Shown here: piece after piece, positions 22,020 through 33,329 of the stretch
Layout of the letters: each line of letters opens with the position of its first letter
Position numbering within the stretch: the stretch's first letter is position 1
DNA from: Alentia gelatinosa
Lineage: Eukaryota; Annelida; Polychaeta; Phyllodocida; Polynoidae
Assembly (NCBI GenBank): GCA_950022655.1
Contig: OX465579.1
Location: 139,199,118 to 139,263,117, forward strand
Reading direction: 5' to 3'
Length of the DNA stretch: 64,000 nt
The notes under the pieces: model-generated
Seen by the model: the letters and a program-made list of their open reading frames with translations, nothing else
Database searches by the model: none
Told to the model about the DNA's origin: nothing
Translations under genes and position numbers: made by a program

Positions 22020-24230
22020 TAGGACGATCTTGTATATGCAAAAGCATACCTATATACGCCGGGCGTATTCATATGTAAAATGGTGGTTCTCTTGCAGTGA
22101 AAGTAGCTTTGGCACCGATAGGAGATTAAATGTTTCACTGGCTTGAATGTTATGCCTGGTACCCTATTCCCATCTGCCCAATGAACTTGGAATAATAGAT
22201 ATAAAACTATGTTCACCGAATAACATTGTCAATTTATATGAAACTGTGACAATTGTTGTGAATTCTCTGCCTGAACTAAGGAGCACTGAAGAAGAAACGT
22301 TTCTACAAAGACTTGAATTACACCCGACAAATTGATAGTTATGATTTGTCACTAGGGATCTTTGCCACCCACACTCCCTACATTTAAGAATGTATGAGGG
22401 TTGGCTCTAAATTTCTTTCATTTTGTGACCTAACATTTACCGCTGAAATATTCTTACACCAAAGGTGTTATATTAATTAGTATTTTATTTCATTACCTAT
22501 AATGACTATGATTTGTAAAACTATTTACGAACCTCATAATTCCCAATTGTCCCATTTCCTGTGAATTGCTGATGTGATAAAGCTACATTGAAAGGCATCT
22601 GTCTCAATTATGATCTTATAGTCAACCCAGATGGTGCATCATAGCCAAGAATATAGTCTATTTGTTTTCATGATTTTCAACCTTCACACTAAATAAACGA
22701 TCGTGCGTCTGCTTGGGGAGCAGGACGAGTTACTCGAGAAACCATTGCGGTCAGTTATCCCAGTGTCAGTACAGGTGTGTTGACCACTGCACACTCTATT
22801 TATTGCTTGTCGCCCTCTCCAGTTGTGGGAGATCCATGGGCAATAAAACCGGTGTAATAAATAACTTGAAGCACCAACAGGACAACATCACCAGAGTGCA
22901 GCTTGCTCTCATCAACTTGAAGCAATTGCCCGTGATTTATCCATGTGCCACTGTATTGAGACGTAAAGTTAGTTGTCTTAGTTTTCGGTAATTGCTACCA
23001 TAGAATACACAGTGAATTAAGACACCGACGAAACGGGCTCATCATGTCGACTTCTGATATATGTTAATGGTACAGGTATTGTATTCCTGGAATGCGGATG
23101 ACAATACAAAATAAAGTATTTTATTAATCAGCTGATACAAAGTCTCCATACAAGGAAAGGTAGGATACAAAATGGCTGTGTCACTGGCGGAGGATCCGGC
23201 GTAATACCCACACGCCGCGAACTAGCGAGGATCGTTTCAATAACAAGAAAACACTTTTTGTTGATATGTTAGCCATGGTTAATTGACAAAGAGAGAAAAG
23301 ACTAATTATCTATTGAATCAATAATAAAAAGATGGCGGATAGATATAGTTTTTTCAGGTGCTACAACTCTTTTTCAAATTAAGAAATATTTGGAGCGAAG
23401 GATACTAATAATCTGACCTGTATCCTTAATATATTTGATGACAACATTGAGAAATGCAGGCACTGTACCACTCAGCTAGCTTATGCATAGCTTGCTGTAA
23501 TGCCCGATATTATTTGAGCAGGGTATAGTCAAGGCCACTTGATCAAATACACATCGATTTATGGCACAGCGATTAATTGTCAAACAGCATAACAGAAAAC
23601 GGCAAATAATCATATGTTTCCTATCATTAATCGAAATATCTGTGTTTTTCGCTTGTTGTCAGCTATCTACTGGTCTTTAATTTGAGTTTCTACGTTCATT
23701 ATCAAGGGAGTTATGGTACTACATGTACTGGTATAGTAATGTATTTACCTCGGGTGGCCCGCCATTTCGCGCTCACAGCAAACTGTGTAACGAAAAACGG
23801 CAACTCATCATACCCGCCAACCGGGTAAAGCGATGATAGGCGATTTAGAGGCCGTTCTACGCTGAAGCTGGTACCTGGCAGGAAGATCAGTATAGAACCT
23901 GAGATCATTCTCTACCGCTCGTAGCGATCTCAGCTAGCGGCCGTTTTAGCGGCGATCAGCTAGCGATCAATTGTGGGGTCCTGCGACCAAGTCTGAAAAA
24001 TACTTCTTGCAATTGATCGCCCAAACGCTATCACAATCACTCACCGATCTCAGCGGATCTCAGCTAGCGATCGTCACTACTGAAACGCCCCCCCCCCCCC
24101 AGTAATACAGATACTGATCGTCACTGACGAAAAAATAGTCTTATCCAGGTTGTGACTGACGATCTTGACACTGACATAAGCTCTCCACACACTCGTTGGC
24201 AATGATCATCATGCAGCAAACCAGCAAAGG
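22020..24230. other. Intergenic sequence, no gene supported
   Basis: No ORF has domain character. At 23,900-24,110 the words GATCTCAGCTAGCG and CGATCGTCACT recur in both orientations, next to a poly-C run at about 24,089-24,102. This may be a decayed inverted-repeat element. Confidence 0.35.
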
Positions 24231-24239
24231 TGATACCAT

Positions 24240-25195
24240 ACTAATTGAAACCATTCCTCACCTCAAGAAGAGTTAACTGGCTTAGCAAGCCATTTGAAGA
24301 AGGCAGGAGAATGATTTTGAAAATTTCACATGTCAAAAGAAACCAACAATGTCAGAGCTCTATATATTCTCTCTCTCATCAGGATGTGTCAAGGGAAAAA
24401 AGCTACTGATAATGATTTTGCATTCATTCAGGATGTTATATCCAATGACAAACATCCAGAATTCAATGGCTACAACACAATAATGTGTTGGGAACAAGGT
24501 CATTGGCACCCAAGACGAAAGTTATTTATCATCCACCAATTGATAAGCCCCCTGCAGCTGCTGCAACAATGATGACAACAATGATAAGGGCAAACAGATA
24601 TCAGATGCTGCTGGGCAGAAATACACAATCCTCACACTAGACCAGCAACTTTAACATGTTGCATTGCACATTCTCTGAGAGAATGAAACCAGGTTCCAGC
24701 ACTTTGTACTTTGTATTTTTTTTCATTCTGTCAGAGGTCCATACTGTAGAGTATAGGGCCCTGGTTGGCAGAATTTATAGTGTTGATACGCCTCACCATA
24801 CAACTATTCAGGTTCCAGAACTTCTATCTCAGACTGGGTGGTATGCACCTATTGATGAATTACTGTGGTAGTATTGGTTCACTGATGGCTGACTCATCAT
24901 ATGTTCCTGCAGTAGTGAGATCCCCTGCAAGACACAGAGATGTGGTTGCAACAGTGCAAACATTGCTTGCTCATTGTTTTGTGCCTGTCAGGGTATCCAG
25001 GACTGTTTCAAACAAATGATAAAGCAGGCTCTACAGTCAGATGATGATGAAGCTGTAGATTTATACATACATCGATTTGCAAATGCCCAAGGACCCATTG
25101 TGACAGTACAATAACTTTGTGATACCATTGCAAACTGCAATGCCTGCAAGCCAATCTTTAACCTTGTGTTGAACATTGTGACCGACTGAGGAGGT
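24240..25195 (+). pseudogene. Broken 5' part of a DTD/Cys-rich invertebrate family gene
   Basis: Switching frames gives PKTKVVYHPPIDKPPA with ATMMTTMIRANR (about 24,500-24,590), then FRFQNFYLRLGGMHLLMNYC and GSIGSLMADS (about 24,800-24,895), then FKQMIKQALQSDDDEA and VDLYIHRFANAQGP (about 25,005-25,095). I recognise the KPPADP..MM.A and LRLGGMH blocks from a large family of uncharacterised invertebrate proteins. Members also carry a DTDV motif and a cysteine-rich C-terminus, as found at 33.3-34.7 kb. At least two frameshifts and several stops separate the blocks, unless some gaps are introns. Function is unknown. Family recognition is from memory of sequence texture. Confidence 0.5.
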
Positions 25196-25199
25196 TTAA

Positions 25200-26266
25200 T
25201 GGACATCCGAGGAGAACGGAGTGGCGCCACCTGGCGCTTACCAGACGCATTCCGCGCTTCCCGGATACAGCGCCATGTAGCATATCGCGGCCGTTGTGAC
25301 GTCATGCCGCACGCTCATCAAAGACTCCTTTGAACATTTTACCTCCCACCCACCCCACAGTTTCTACTAAGGACTATCAAATTTCTGACATTATACTGTT
25401 TATACCAGTTTGAGTCCTTCGTTCATTCTGGGCATGTATTTTATACTGTGTGATACCGTTCTGTCATACCTCTCTCTAGGTAATAAAATTTACCAAATGC
25501 CTTCGACAAGTAGTGGTCATTATCATTATTATATTATTGTAGTTCATTTCATATGCCTAGGAAATATAAATAATGTTCTTTTCACATTATCTTAATTTTT
25601 ATCTCTTTTCACCCACTTTTATTGCCTTAATCATTGAAAAATAGCTTGTTACCATGGAAACGGTAAATCCAATTATTCTGAAACCCTATCCATCAAAATT
25701 ACTGGACCCTAAAATATATATCTTGACCAAAATATCATAGATCTGAAGTAATAAATAATTAAGAAATGTGAGTTTTAAAATACAGGTCCTTCAGGGCACG
25801 GATCAAGGACACCATCTTGAATGTTTAAAATTGCTCAAGGGTGAGAGCTCCACACCACCCTAGATCTCATTATATACATCCAAGAGATGAATAATCATCA
25901 GAGAAAAAAACTATATCAGAGAAGTCGGGGTCAACCCCCACGGCTGCCGGACTAATACAGTAATATTAGGAAATGTCCTTACAGTGGGCGAAACGATTGC
26001 CGTTCTCGACGATTGACCGAGAACGGGAATCGTTTCACACACAATAAGGCTATTTGCTCATTGTTATAAACCTTAAAATAATTAAAGACACTATTCCAAT
26101 TACTCACGGAATCGTTTATCTTAGCAACTGATGGCATTTCTTCCTATTTTCTAAATCAAAGACCCATAACCTCCTTGTACTTTCATTTTTTCCTGTAGTT
26201 TTGTAGTTCACAGACAGTTATTTATCTTTCTCTCAAATATATATCACCATAGATTTGCCCGACGGC
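25200..26266. other. Intergenic sequence with one strong hairpin
   Basis: It contains the 19-bp-stem hairpin at 25,990-26,036 (listed separately). Otherwise AT-rich with no gene. Confidence 0.4.
25990..26036. repeat. Hairpin, 19-bp stem with one mismatch, 9-nt loop
   Basis: The arm GAAACGATTGCCGTTCTCG at 25,990-26,008 pairs with CGAGAACGGGAATCGTTTC at 26,018-26,036 around ACGATTGAC. There is no neighbouring ORF that would explain it as a terminator. It could be the remnant of a small palindromic element. Confidence 0.85.
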
Positions 26267-26405
26267 ATTGAGGTGGATTGAAAATGCCACGGTAATTCTG
26301 CAGAGGCGCACTCGGATGCCACCTAGCGACAAGCGGCACCCTCACCATCCATCTGGCGGCAAACAGAAGAACCAGTCTGCCGCTCAACGTTCAAAGACTC
26401 TGAAA
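26267..26405 (+). repeat. Split direct repeat A1
   Basis: Starts ATTGAGGTGGATTGAAAATG and ends GACTCTGAAA. It matches A2 at 31,111-31,249 with a handful of mismatches and may carry the promoter of the element. Confidence 0.92.
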
Positions 26406-26442
26406 GACTGGTTTACGGGCTCCGTCCAAATCCAACGAAAAA

Positions 26443-28125
26443 ATGGGTAAAGACAAAGCCAGAGCTGTGGAAAAAACGAAGAAGACCGTGGGTGCCACTA
26501 GAGAAACGACTGAGACAGTGGTCGACAAGCGACTCGATGCCATGGACGAAAAACAGGAAGAAATTAATGCCGCTCTAGAAGCAATCACCCAAGCTTCAAA
26601 GATGGCGGCTTCACATCAAAGGGCGGCGTCGCAGGGCACCGCAGCGATGGATGCGGCTCAAGGTCTCGAAAAGTCGATCGAAGGCTCAGCAAAGGCTACG
26701 GGAAGCGATGGAGGAAGTCTGCAGGCCTCTCGGGAAAGTGATCTACTGAGGATGATAGCGACCGCTGCACCATCAAATGCTTCTACAACGCCCCAGACGC
26801 TCGCGGGATCCACTGGTCTCAGCGCGGCACCTCCCGCCAACTACGCGATGTCCAGCGACGTGGGGTCCACACAAGCGACAGACCACGTGACCGCTGCCAT
26901 CCAGGCACTCAGGGCGCCCGGTAGGAATGCCGCATTCCCCGACAACATCAGGCCTACCTCCGACGTGGAGATAGAAACAGCCGTCCGCCAGATACTTGAG
27001 TCTACTATGGCTAGCGTTGCGGACGCAGGTACGCCTCCTTTCTATCCACATAAGTATGTCTTTAAAGGCCCAGAACGGGTAAAGTCAAAGTTAAACGAAC
27101 TAAACCTTGCCGAGTATTGTTGGGGCTTGTTCAGAATGCTTGAGGACCCGGCCTTTCCCGCGGCCTTTATCCCCCCCCTCTTCAAACATTTTAAAGAAGT
27201 TGTAGAGGATTCTGAAGATTTCGAGTTTGTCTAGGTACGCAGGTGGTCCGAGCAAGTGTTCGGTGCCATCGCCGAGGGCCGCCTAGCTCAGGCCTGGCTC
27301 GATGAAACGAAAATCCAGTTAATGAGTGTGGCCATATCCCAGGTCTATGTAGGCCGCCTACCGGCCGACAACGGCCAGGACCGCTCCCGTGGCAAGAAAA
27401 GGGATAAGGATATTAGTCTAGCCTCAGGCGTACCATGCCCGGCCTACAATAGGCCGTCGGGATGTGACCGGCCTACGGGCCATGGGGATGGCTTGAAAAC
27501 ATACATTCATGTTTGCGCTTACTGCGCCACTTATGTAGGCTCCGCCTATCCTCACCCTGAGACCGTCTGTCGTACAAAGCAGAGGAATGAGGACAGAGGC
27601 CCGACAGGCCTACAGAAGGCCGACCATCAGGCTCTACCCGCTCGCTCACTCTCCCCCCCGAATCCTCGCGTAGGAATTGGAAATGATGTTTGCTCTGAAG
27701 GCCCCTTGGCCGGTTGCCCGTTGGCACAACGGAGCCGTAGTCGAAGTGTAGGACGCCCGTTGGCGGACGAGAACGCTTTTGTCGACGATTTTCGCCCTTT
27801 GGCGAATGCTTTATGTATTAATCTTAAAGTTATAGGCGACGGGTGTGCACCCACCTGCCATGCCGGCCACGCTGCACGCCAGAGCGGTCCAACCTCTTCT
27901 ACGCAAGGTGGCGCCACAAGTGTCGTCGCAAGCGCGGACCTGCGTGTAAGCACCCGTGAAGCCACAGCGGGCGCTGTCTCCCTGCTTCGGCCTGCAGTCA
28001 CCGTAGCGACTCGGGGACCGGGGAAAGCGCCGCCGGCGCCCTCGCTCATCCACCCCCCAGCCTCCATGTTAGCGACAATCTTGCTAGGGGCGCCGTGGAT
28101 AGCGAATTTAACGTTGTTTGTATAA
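26443..28125 (+). pseudogene. Ngaro ORF1 (gag-like), one internal stop
   Basis: The frame from the ATG at 26,443 runs to a TAA at 28,123-28,125. A single in-frame TAG at 27,232-27,234 interrupts it (...DFEFV, stop, then VRRWSEQ). The N-terminal ~90 residues are charged and helical (MGKDKARAVEKTKK, KRLDAMDEKQEEINAALEA), followed by a low-complexity Ala/Ser/Thr linker. After the stop comes a cysteine/histidine cluster (CPAYNRPSGC..HVCAYCATY..HPETVC) that resembles the zinc-knuckle-like region of Ngaro gag proteins. It would form the ribonucleoprotein particle. The ATG lies 37 bp after A1. Confidence 0.75.
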
Positions 28126-30011
28126 AGAATGTTTGTTCTACCCCTGCCAGCCGGGATGGCGCCACCACCGCCTCTCCCGACGCCCTAGCAGGCCTCGCCT
28201 CATCCAGCGCCACTGCCGCTGTCGGCCGCGCCGCAGGCGCCCCTCGTACCAAAAGTTCTAAAAGTTCCGTCGCCCTCCGCTGCTCCCCGGACGCCTACAG
28301 CCTGGTAGTCCGCGCCCTTTGGCTGACTCCGGTAGGCCCCACATGGGCCAAATTCACTTTTTACAGAGAGGCCTACATGGCTATCGCACGCACAGGCCTC
28401 CCAAATTATCGCAGCGCTCGTATCGCTGTCCCCTCAGGACTCGCCATTCCAGAATGGCGCCACCGCCTGGCTGGGTATCATGATGAAGGCCTCATCGATT
28501 TCCTCGAATACGGGTGGCCTATGGGATACACTGCCCTTGACCCCCTGGAGGTCACCAAGGCCAACCACCCGTCGGCCGCGGCCTACATGGAGCACGTGGA
28601 CGCCTATGTGACTAAAGAGCTCGCCGCAGTCGTTCTCATAGGCCCCTTTGCTGGCCCAGCTTTTCAACCGTGGTGCGCCACTGCCCCACTCATGAGTCGC
28701 CCTAAGCGCGGCACAGTCAAACGACGCGTAATCGTAGATATGTCATTTCCGAAAGGAACAAGCGGCATCGACGGGGTCAGCCTTGGCCCGCACCTGGAAT
28801 ATGACCGTCAATGTGTCCTCCCTACGGTCACCGACCTAGCGGCCTACATCAAAGGCGTCGGCGCGTCGGCCTGGCTATGGAAAGCAGATCTCGCCCCAGC
28901 CTACAGACAGTTGAGGGTCGACCCTCGAGACCTACCACTACAGTCCATACAGGCTTGGGGTCAGTACTAGCTTGATGTATGTTGCCCGTTTGGGGCACGC
29001 CTGTCGGCCTCGGCCTGCCAACGCGCTACCTCGGCGGTCGCCTACCTCCTCGAGCCCGAGGGCTTCTGGGTACTGGCATACATTGATGACTTTGCGGGGC
29101 TGGAGAGCTCATACGAGGCGGCCGCCGAGGCCTACGCGGAACATACCACCACGGCATCGGCCCTAGGCCTCGACCTCGCCCCGGAAAAATGCCAGCCCCC
29201 GACGAAATGCATGGAATGGCTGGGCATTGTGTTCGACTGTGACTCCCTTACCTTGCGCATCCCGGAGGACCGCTTACGGGACGTGGTCGTTGCATGCCGG
29301 GACAGCATCGCTCGAGGGGCGATTGACCGCGCCCGCCTCAGGTCGCTGATCGGCCGCCTACTGTATATAACACGATGTGTCTCCCAGAGCCGCCGGTTCC
29401 TCGCAAGGCCCCTCGCCTTCCTCGCCTCCAGCCCTGAAACCGGGGCCGCCAGAATACCCCCGGCTGTCCTCGAGGTTTTCGGCTGGTTTGCTCGTTACGC
29501 AGAGGTGGCGAATGGAGTCGTGCTCATCGACCCCCCCCCCCGGGCCCTCTTTGAGGTACACTGTGGTTTAGATGGCCACGACATCGTAGGCTGCGCCTCG
29601 ACAGGGGCCTACATCCAAAATCTGGCCGGCGTTCCCTACCTTCTACGTAGTCCCGGCCGTCGCCAGGCGGCAGCAATCCTCCAGGCCGTAGCGACCCTGG
29701 GCCCCATGGCTAGCATGGGGGCGCGCATCCTAGTCTGGTCTGACCGCCCCGGGCCCGCCTCGGATATTGCTACAGGCAGGACCCGGAACCCCTTCTACGC
29801 GGCAGTAGCATGCGAGATATGGATGATCGCAGCTGTTGTCGGCGCAGATGTCAAATTCGCTACGGCAGCCCCCGGTGTCGCGTTCAAGGCGTATAACGCT
29901 TCTAGCGACGCTGCCTCTCCTGTGGTTGATTTTAATGACTTCATCGCAATTCACTGCAGGGGCGGGGACGCTCCTACACGCCAGGATGATGGCCTCGCTA
30001 GCGGCAGCTGA
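28095..30011 (+). pseudogene. Ngaro reverse transcriptase-RNase H, one internal stop
   Basis: The frame overlaps the end of gag in the -1 frame. RT blocks in order are PLMSRPKRGTVKRRVIVDMS, then LPTVTDLAAYI, WKADLAPAYRQLRVDP, a break at TAG 28,968-28,970 (after AWGQY), then PFGARLSASA and LAYIDDFAGLE, the catalytic YIDD box. The connection region follows (MEWLGIVFDCDSLTLRIPED, RLRSLIGRLLYITRCV). The RNase H-like part begins near FEVHCGLDGHD (about 29,550). It ends with TGA at 30,009-30,011. Apart from the stop the catalytic motifs look intact, so the copy is fairly young. Confidence 0.85.
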
Positions 30012-30045
30012 GGCCCCCTCCACCAGAAGGAACCACGACATCTAG

Positions 30046-30877
30046 GCGGCAGCATATATCCGCTTTTGCGTCAAGTCGTCCATCCCCTATCTACGACCAT
30101 CGGTCGCTCCCGCGGCCCTGTATCTGCAGTGCTTAGCGAATTCCTTCGCTAGCCCGGCGACGGTCGCTAACTATGTCGCGGGCGCTCGCACTTGGATTAC
30201 TCGTTATGGCGGGGACCCGACTTCTCTCTCAGCTCCGGAGGTCCTGGCGGTCCTCAGAGGCGTGCGCCGGCTATCGACCCATGTCCTGTCGCCGGCCCCT
30301 CCAATACGACTCCCACAGATCAAGATAATCAACAAATTTTTCGTCAGGGCAGGCCCTCCCGCGATGGTCCTCCAGGCTGCCCTTCTCATGACGTATTATA
30401 CATTTTTGAGAGCCTCCAACGTGGTGTCCCCCTCATCAAGCTCATGGGGGGGACCTCATACACTCACAGACTCTGACATCATCGTCACTCCGTCTACGAT
30501 GCTCATCACAGTATGGTCGACCAAGACCCGTCATTCATCCCGACCACCTCTCCGATACGCCATCCCACGCTTGGCGGATTCCTCGTTATGCGCAGTCCGC
30601 GCTTACCAGGACTACGCGGCCACACGGCCGTACCTCTCATCCGCGCCAGCGTTTCGCCTACGGAACGGCCTCCCCCTCTCAGCCAGGGCCATCACTGCGC
30701 CTAGCCCTAGCCCCTCACGGACCTGAGGGCTGCCAGGCGACCCTTCATGGGGTCAGGCGGGGTGCTGTGCATGACGCACTTGCTATGGGGACCCCTATGG
30801 GTCCAACGACACGGCTCATGGTCGACCCCATCTGGCGTGACGCCATATATTCCCCATCCCTTTGGAATTCACATTAA
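30046..30877 (+). pseudogene. Ngaro tyrosine recombinase, frameshifted
   Basis: The frame after a TAG at 30,043-30,045 reads AAAYIRFCVKSSIPYLRP, then TWITRYGGDPTSLSAPEVL (N-terminal SAM-like part), then MTYYTFLRASNVVSPSS (first catalytic Arg), HTLTDSDIIVTP and SLCAVRAYQDYAATRPYL. Near 30,690-30,715 the frame shifts by one base. The new frame continues as LHGVRRGAVHDALAMGTPM (H-x-x-R box) and IWRDAIYS (candidate catalytic Tyr), with a TAA at 30,875-30,877 inside repeat B1. It probably overlapped the RT-RNase H frame upstream in the intact element. It would catalyse insertion of the circular cDNA. Confidence 0.8.
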
Positions 30878-31113
30878 TATCATATTGTTTCTCAAAAACT
30901 AACTTTTATTACAGGAACACTGTTATCAGATATATAATAACTCTCATGTTGTTTCTCAACAATTGAACTTTTATTACAGACACTGTAATCACTGTATAAA
31001 CTCTCAACGTTCAATTTGAAAATTTATACCACGTATAAAGTTATGATACGAACTGTCATTTGACATGTCAAATAATAAATTTTCAACTCCAGCAAAGCCT
31101 CATCGTCATAATT
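30857..31113 (+). repeat. Split direct repeat B1
   Basis: 257 bp, from TCCCTTTGGAATTCAC to CATCGTCATAATT. Nearly identical to B2 at 31,315-31,571. It contains the end of the YR frame. Confidence 0.93.
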
Positions 31114-31249
31114 GAGGTGGATTGAAAATGCCACGGTCATTCTGCGGAGGCGCACTCGGATGCCACCTAGCCACAAGCGGCACCCTAACCATCCATCTGG
31201 CGGCAAACAGAAGAACCAGTCTGCCGCTCAACGTTCAAAGACTCTGAAA
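31111..31249 (+). repeat. Split direct repeat A2
   Basis: Copy of A1, directly joined to B1. The following 65 bp (31,250-31,314) are unique. Confidence 0.92.
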
Positions 31250-31314
31250 CCCGCCCACCCACAACCATCATGAACTGTCAGGCATAAGAGCTGTCATGCC
31301 TCACATGCCTCAAT

Positions 31315-31571
31315 TCCCTTTGGAATTCACATTAATATCATGTTGTTTCTCAAAAACTAACTTTTATTACAGGAACACTGTAATCAGATATATAATAACT
31401 CTCATGTTGTTTCTCAACAATTGAACTTTTATTACAGACACTGTAATCACTGTATAAACTCTCAACGTTCAATTTGAAAATTTATACCACATATAAAGTT
31501 ATGATACGAACTGTCGTTTGACATGTCAAATAATAAATTTTCAACTCCAGCAAAGCCTCATCGTCATAATT
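31315..31571 (+). repeat. Split direct repeat B2, right end of Ngaro
   Basis: Copy of B1. The match ends at CATAATT. The ORF starting in it (31,523-31,876) is chimeric between the repeat and flanking DNA. Confidence 0.93.
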
Positions 31572-32450
31572 ATACTGGATTCGTCTGGGAATCATTGGCG
31601 GCATCATGTTGCAATTCACCTGAGATAGCTTTGCTGTTGGTCATGTTGGCTGTGTATTATTGCTACTCAACTACGCCCCCACTTGAACATATAAAAAGAA
31701 GACAATACTGTGCATTTACACCTGATACTAATATGAATTATATGGAGTCAGTTAAGTTACTGGCGGAGGAGATGTACTACTGGGCAGAGGATAAGGTAAG
31801 GAGTTCCAAATGTACCCCTAAACAAAGAATGCAGAGCATAAAACAATCTGACGCCATTTTTTCTTCCCTTCGCTAACGTCATTTCAGCTCTTGTAAATTG
31901 ATATAGTATTTCCTTTTCACCCCAAAACAGCGCATATTTAAGACGCTTGCAACTGCAAGAATTACTTCGTTGGTGTAATATCATATATATATATATTGAA
32001 TCGACACCCCTTCCCCTGGCTTTACAAACCATAGTCTATTCCAACTGATGTTTCGAATTCATGTAGTTGGCCTCTATATGACACATGTTTAAGGGGGGAC
32101 AGGGAGCATATTCAACCGACAACCTCTTTCGCATAAAAAGACAAATAAATAGTGGCACTTTGCCTCTGAACCCCATACAATCTTCCGAGGTATTTTCAGT
32201 TGTGCCCCCACGCCGAATGGAGACTGAGGGGCGATCATGTGGTCGATGGTCGATCTCCTTAGTCCTGCAGTCATGGCCAATCTGAAGGGTCAGCTGTGTT
32301 TTGGAGTACATACGATGATTCTGAAGCTCCTGAATCTTCTGATTTCAAATCTGCTTCGTGCCAGATTGTATGGGTTCCGCATTTTGAGCTATTACTATTT
32401 GAAAATAAAAAATAATTTAATTCTAAGAAAAATAAGAAAAATAATTGTAC
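31572..32450. other. Flanking sequence right of Ngaro, no gene recognised
   Basis: One plus frame continues from B2 to 31,876 (VWESLAASCCNSPEIALL, MESVKLLAEEMYYWAEDK) and looks mildly protein-like without a known domain. The rest is AT-rich with a short (TA)n at 31,984-31,996. Confidence 0.35.
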
Positions 32451-32452
32451 AC

Positions 32453-32936
32453 TCTGCCAAATCTATGATTATTTAGTCATTCTGTGCTTATCAAGCACAG
32501 AATGGTTAATGGTGATCTAAGAAAAAGTTAATGGAATATGGTGCTATTCTAATTATTTCATAAACTTAGATTAATCATTTATGATCATTGTTCCCATGTA
32601 CATTTTACTGTGTGAATACACTGTCAAATCTTTTATTAGTTAGTCATTCTAAACCTATTAAGCACAGAACTGAGTAATGATAATATCTAACAACAAATTA
32701 ATTCACTATGGTGTTATTTAATTATTTCATTATCTTAAATTAATCAATTATGAATATTGCTTAAATGTGGATTTTACTCTGTGATTACACTCTGTCAAAT
32801 CTATGATTGTTTAGTCATTCTAAGCTTATTAAGTTTGTTTTGTTATTCAAAGCTTATTTGAACTGAGTAATGATGATATCGAAGAACAAATTCATTCACT
32901 ATGGTCTTATTTTAATTATTTCATAACCTTATATTA
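32453..32936. repeat. ~170-bp tandem repeat, about 3 copies
   Basis: Units start near 32,453, 32,621 and 32,791 with TCTGCCAAATCTATGATT or TGTCAAATC. They share GTTTAGTCATTCTAAGC, CTGAGTAATGATGATATC and CACTATGGTG..TTAATTATTTCAT in the same order. Degenerate, AT-rich satellite remnant. Confidence 0.8.
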
Positions 32937-33111
32937 TAGGGAAACTATGTTCCGGTGGGAATAAGTCAAAGTTATGAGGTAAGGCATGGAAAAATTACTG
33001 TCCAAGGCTATGCTTGGAAAAATTACTGCCCAAGGCTATGCTTGGGGAGTAATTTTTCCAAGCCTTACCTTGTAACTTTGACTTATTCCCCTCGGTACGT
33101 GGTTTCCCTAT
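32936..33111. mobile_element. Fold-back MITE, ~62-bp imperfect TIRs
   Basis: The left arm ATAGGGAAACTATGTTCC..GTGGGAATAAGTCAAAGTTA is mirrored by the right arm ending TACGTGGTTTCCCTAT, over about 62 bp with roughly ten mismatches. The loop contains two direct copies of CCAAGGCTATGCTTGG, itself a small palindrome. Non-coding. Confidence 0.8.
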
Positions 33112-33163
33112 TCCTATATACCTTCAATTGTTGGCTAATATCGATAAAAACCGAACATCTCTG

Positions 33164-33239
33164 AACGTCGACCTGGGCAGGAAACGTTCAACCAGGCAGA
33201 AAACTTCAACCTTGGCAGTAAACGTCAACCTGGACAGTA
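33164..33239. repeat. 19-bp tandem repeat, 4 units
   Basis: Units of the form AACGTCAACCTGGGCAGTA, each with a few substitutions. Confidence 0.85.
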
Positions 33240-33329
33240 AACAAAAGTTATTTCACCCCCAGCAGCATCAGGTAATCATAGGTTGTTTGCTCATAGGTAT
33301 ATAGGAATAACACTTTCCCTGCAGCACCA

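Larger units (their letters stand above)
26267..31571 (+). mobile_element. Ngaro-type YR retrotransposon with split direct repeats
   Basis: The ~5.3-kb element has the order A1 - ORFs - B1 - A2 - B2. A1 (26,267-26,405) and A2 (31,111-31,249) are 139-bp direct repeats. B1 (30,857-31,113) and B2 (31,315-31,571) are 257-bp direct repeats. B1 and A2 overlap by ATT. This split-direct-repeat arrangement is the signature of Ngaro-like elements and reflects integration through a circular intermediate by a tyrosine recombinase. Inside are gag, RT-RNase H and YR frames, each broken by only one or two lesions. Ngaro elements make no target duplication and none is seen. Confidence 0.9.
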
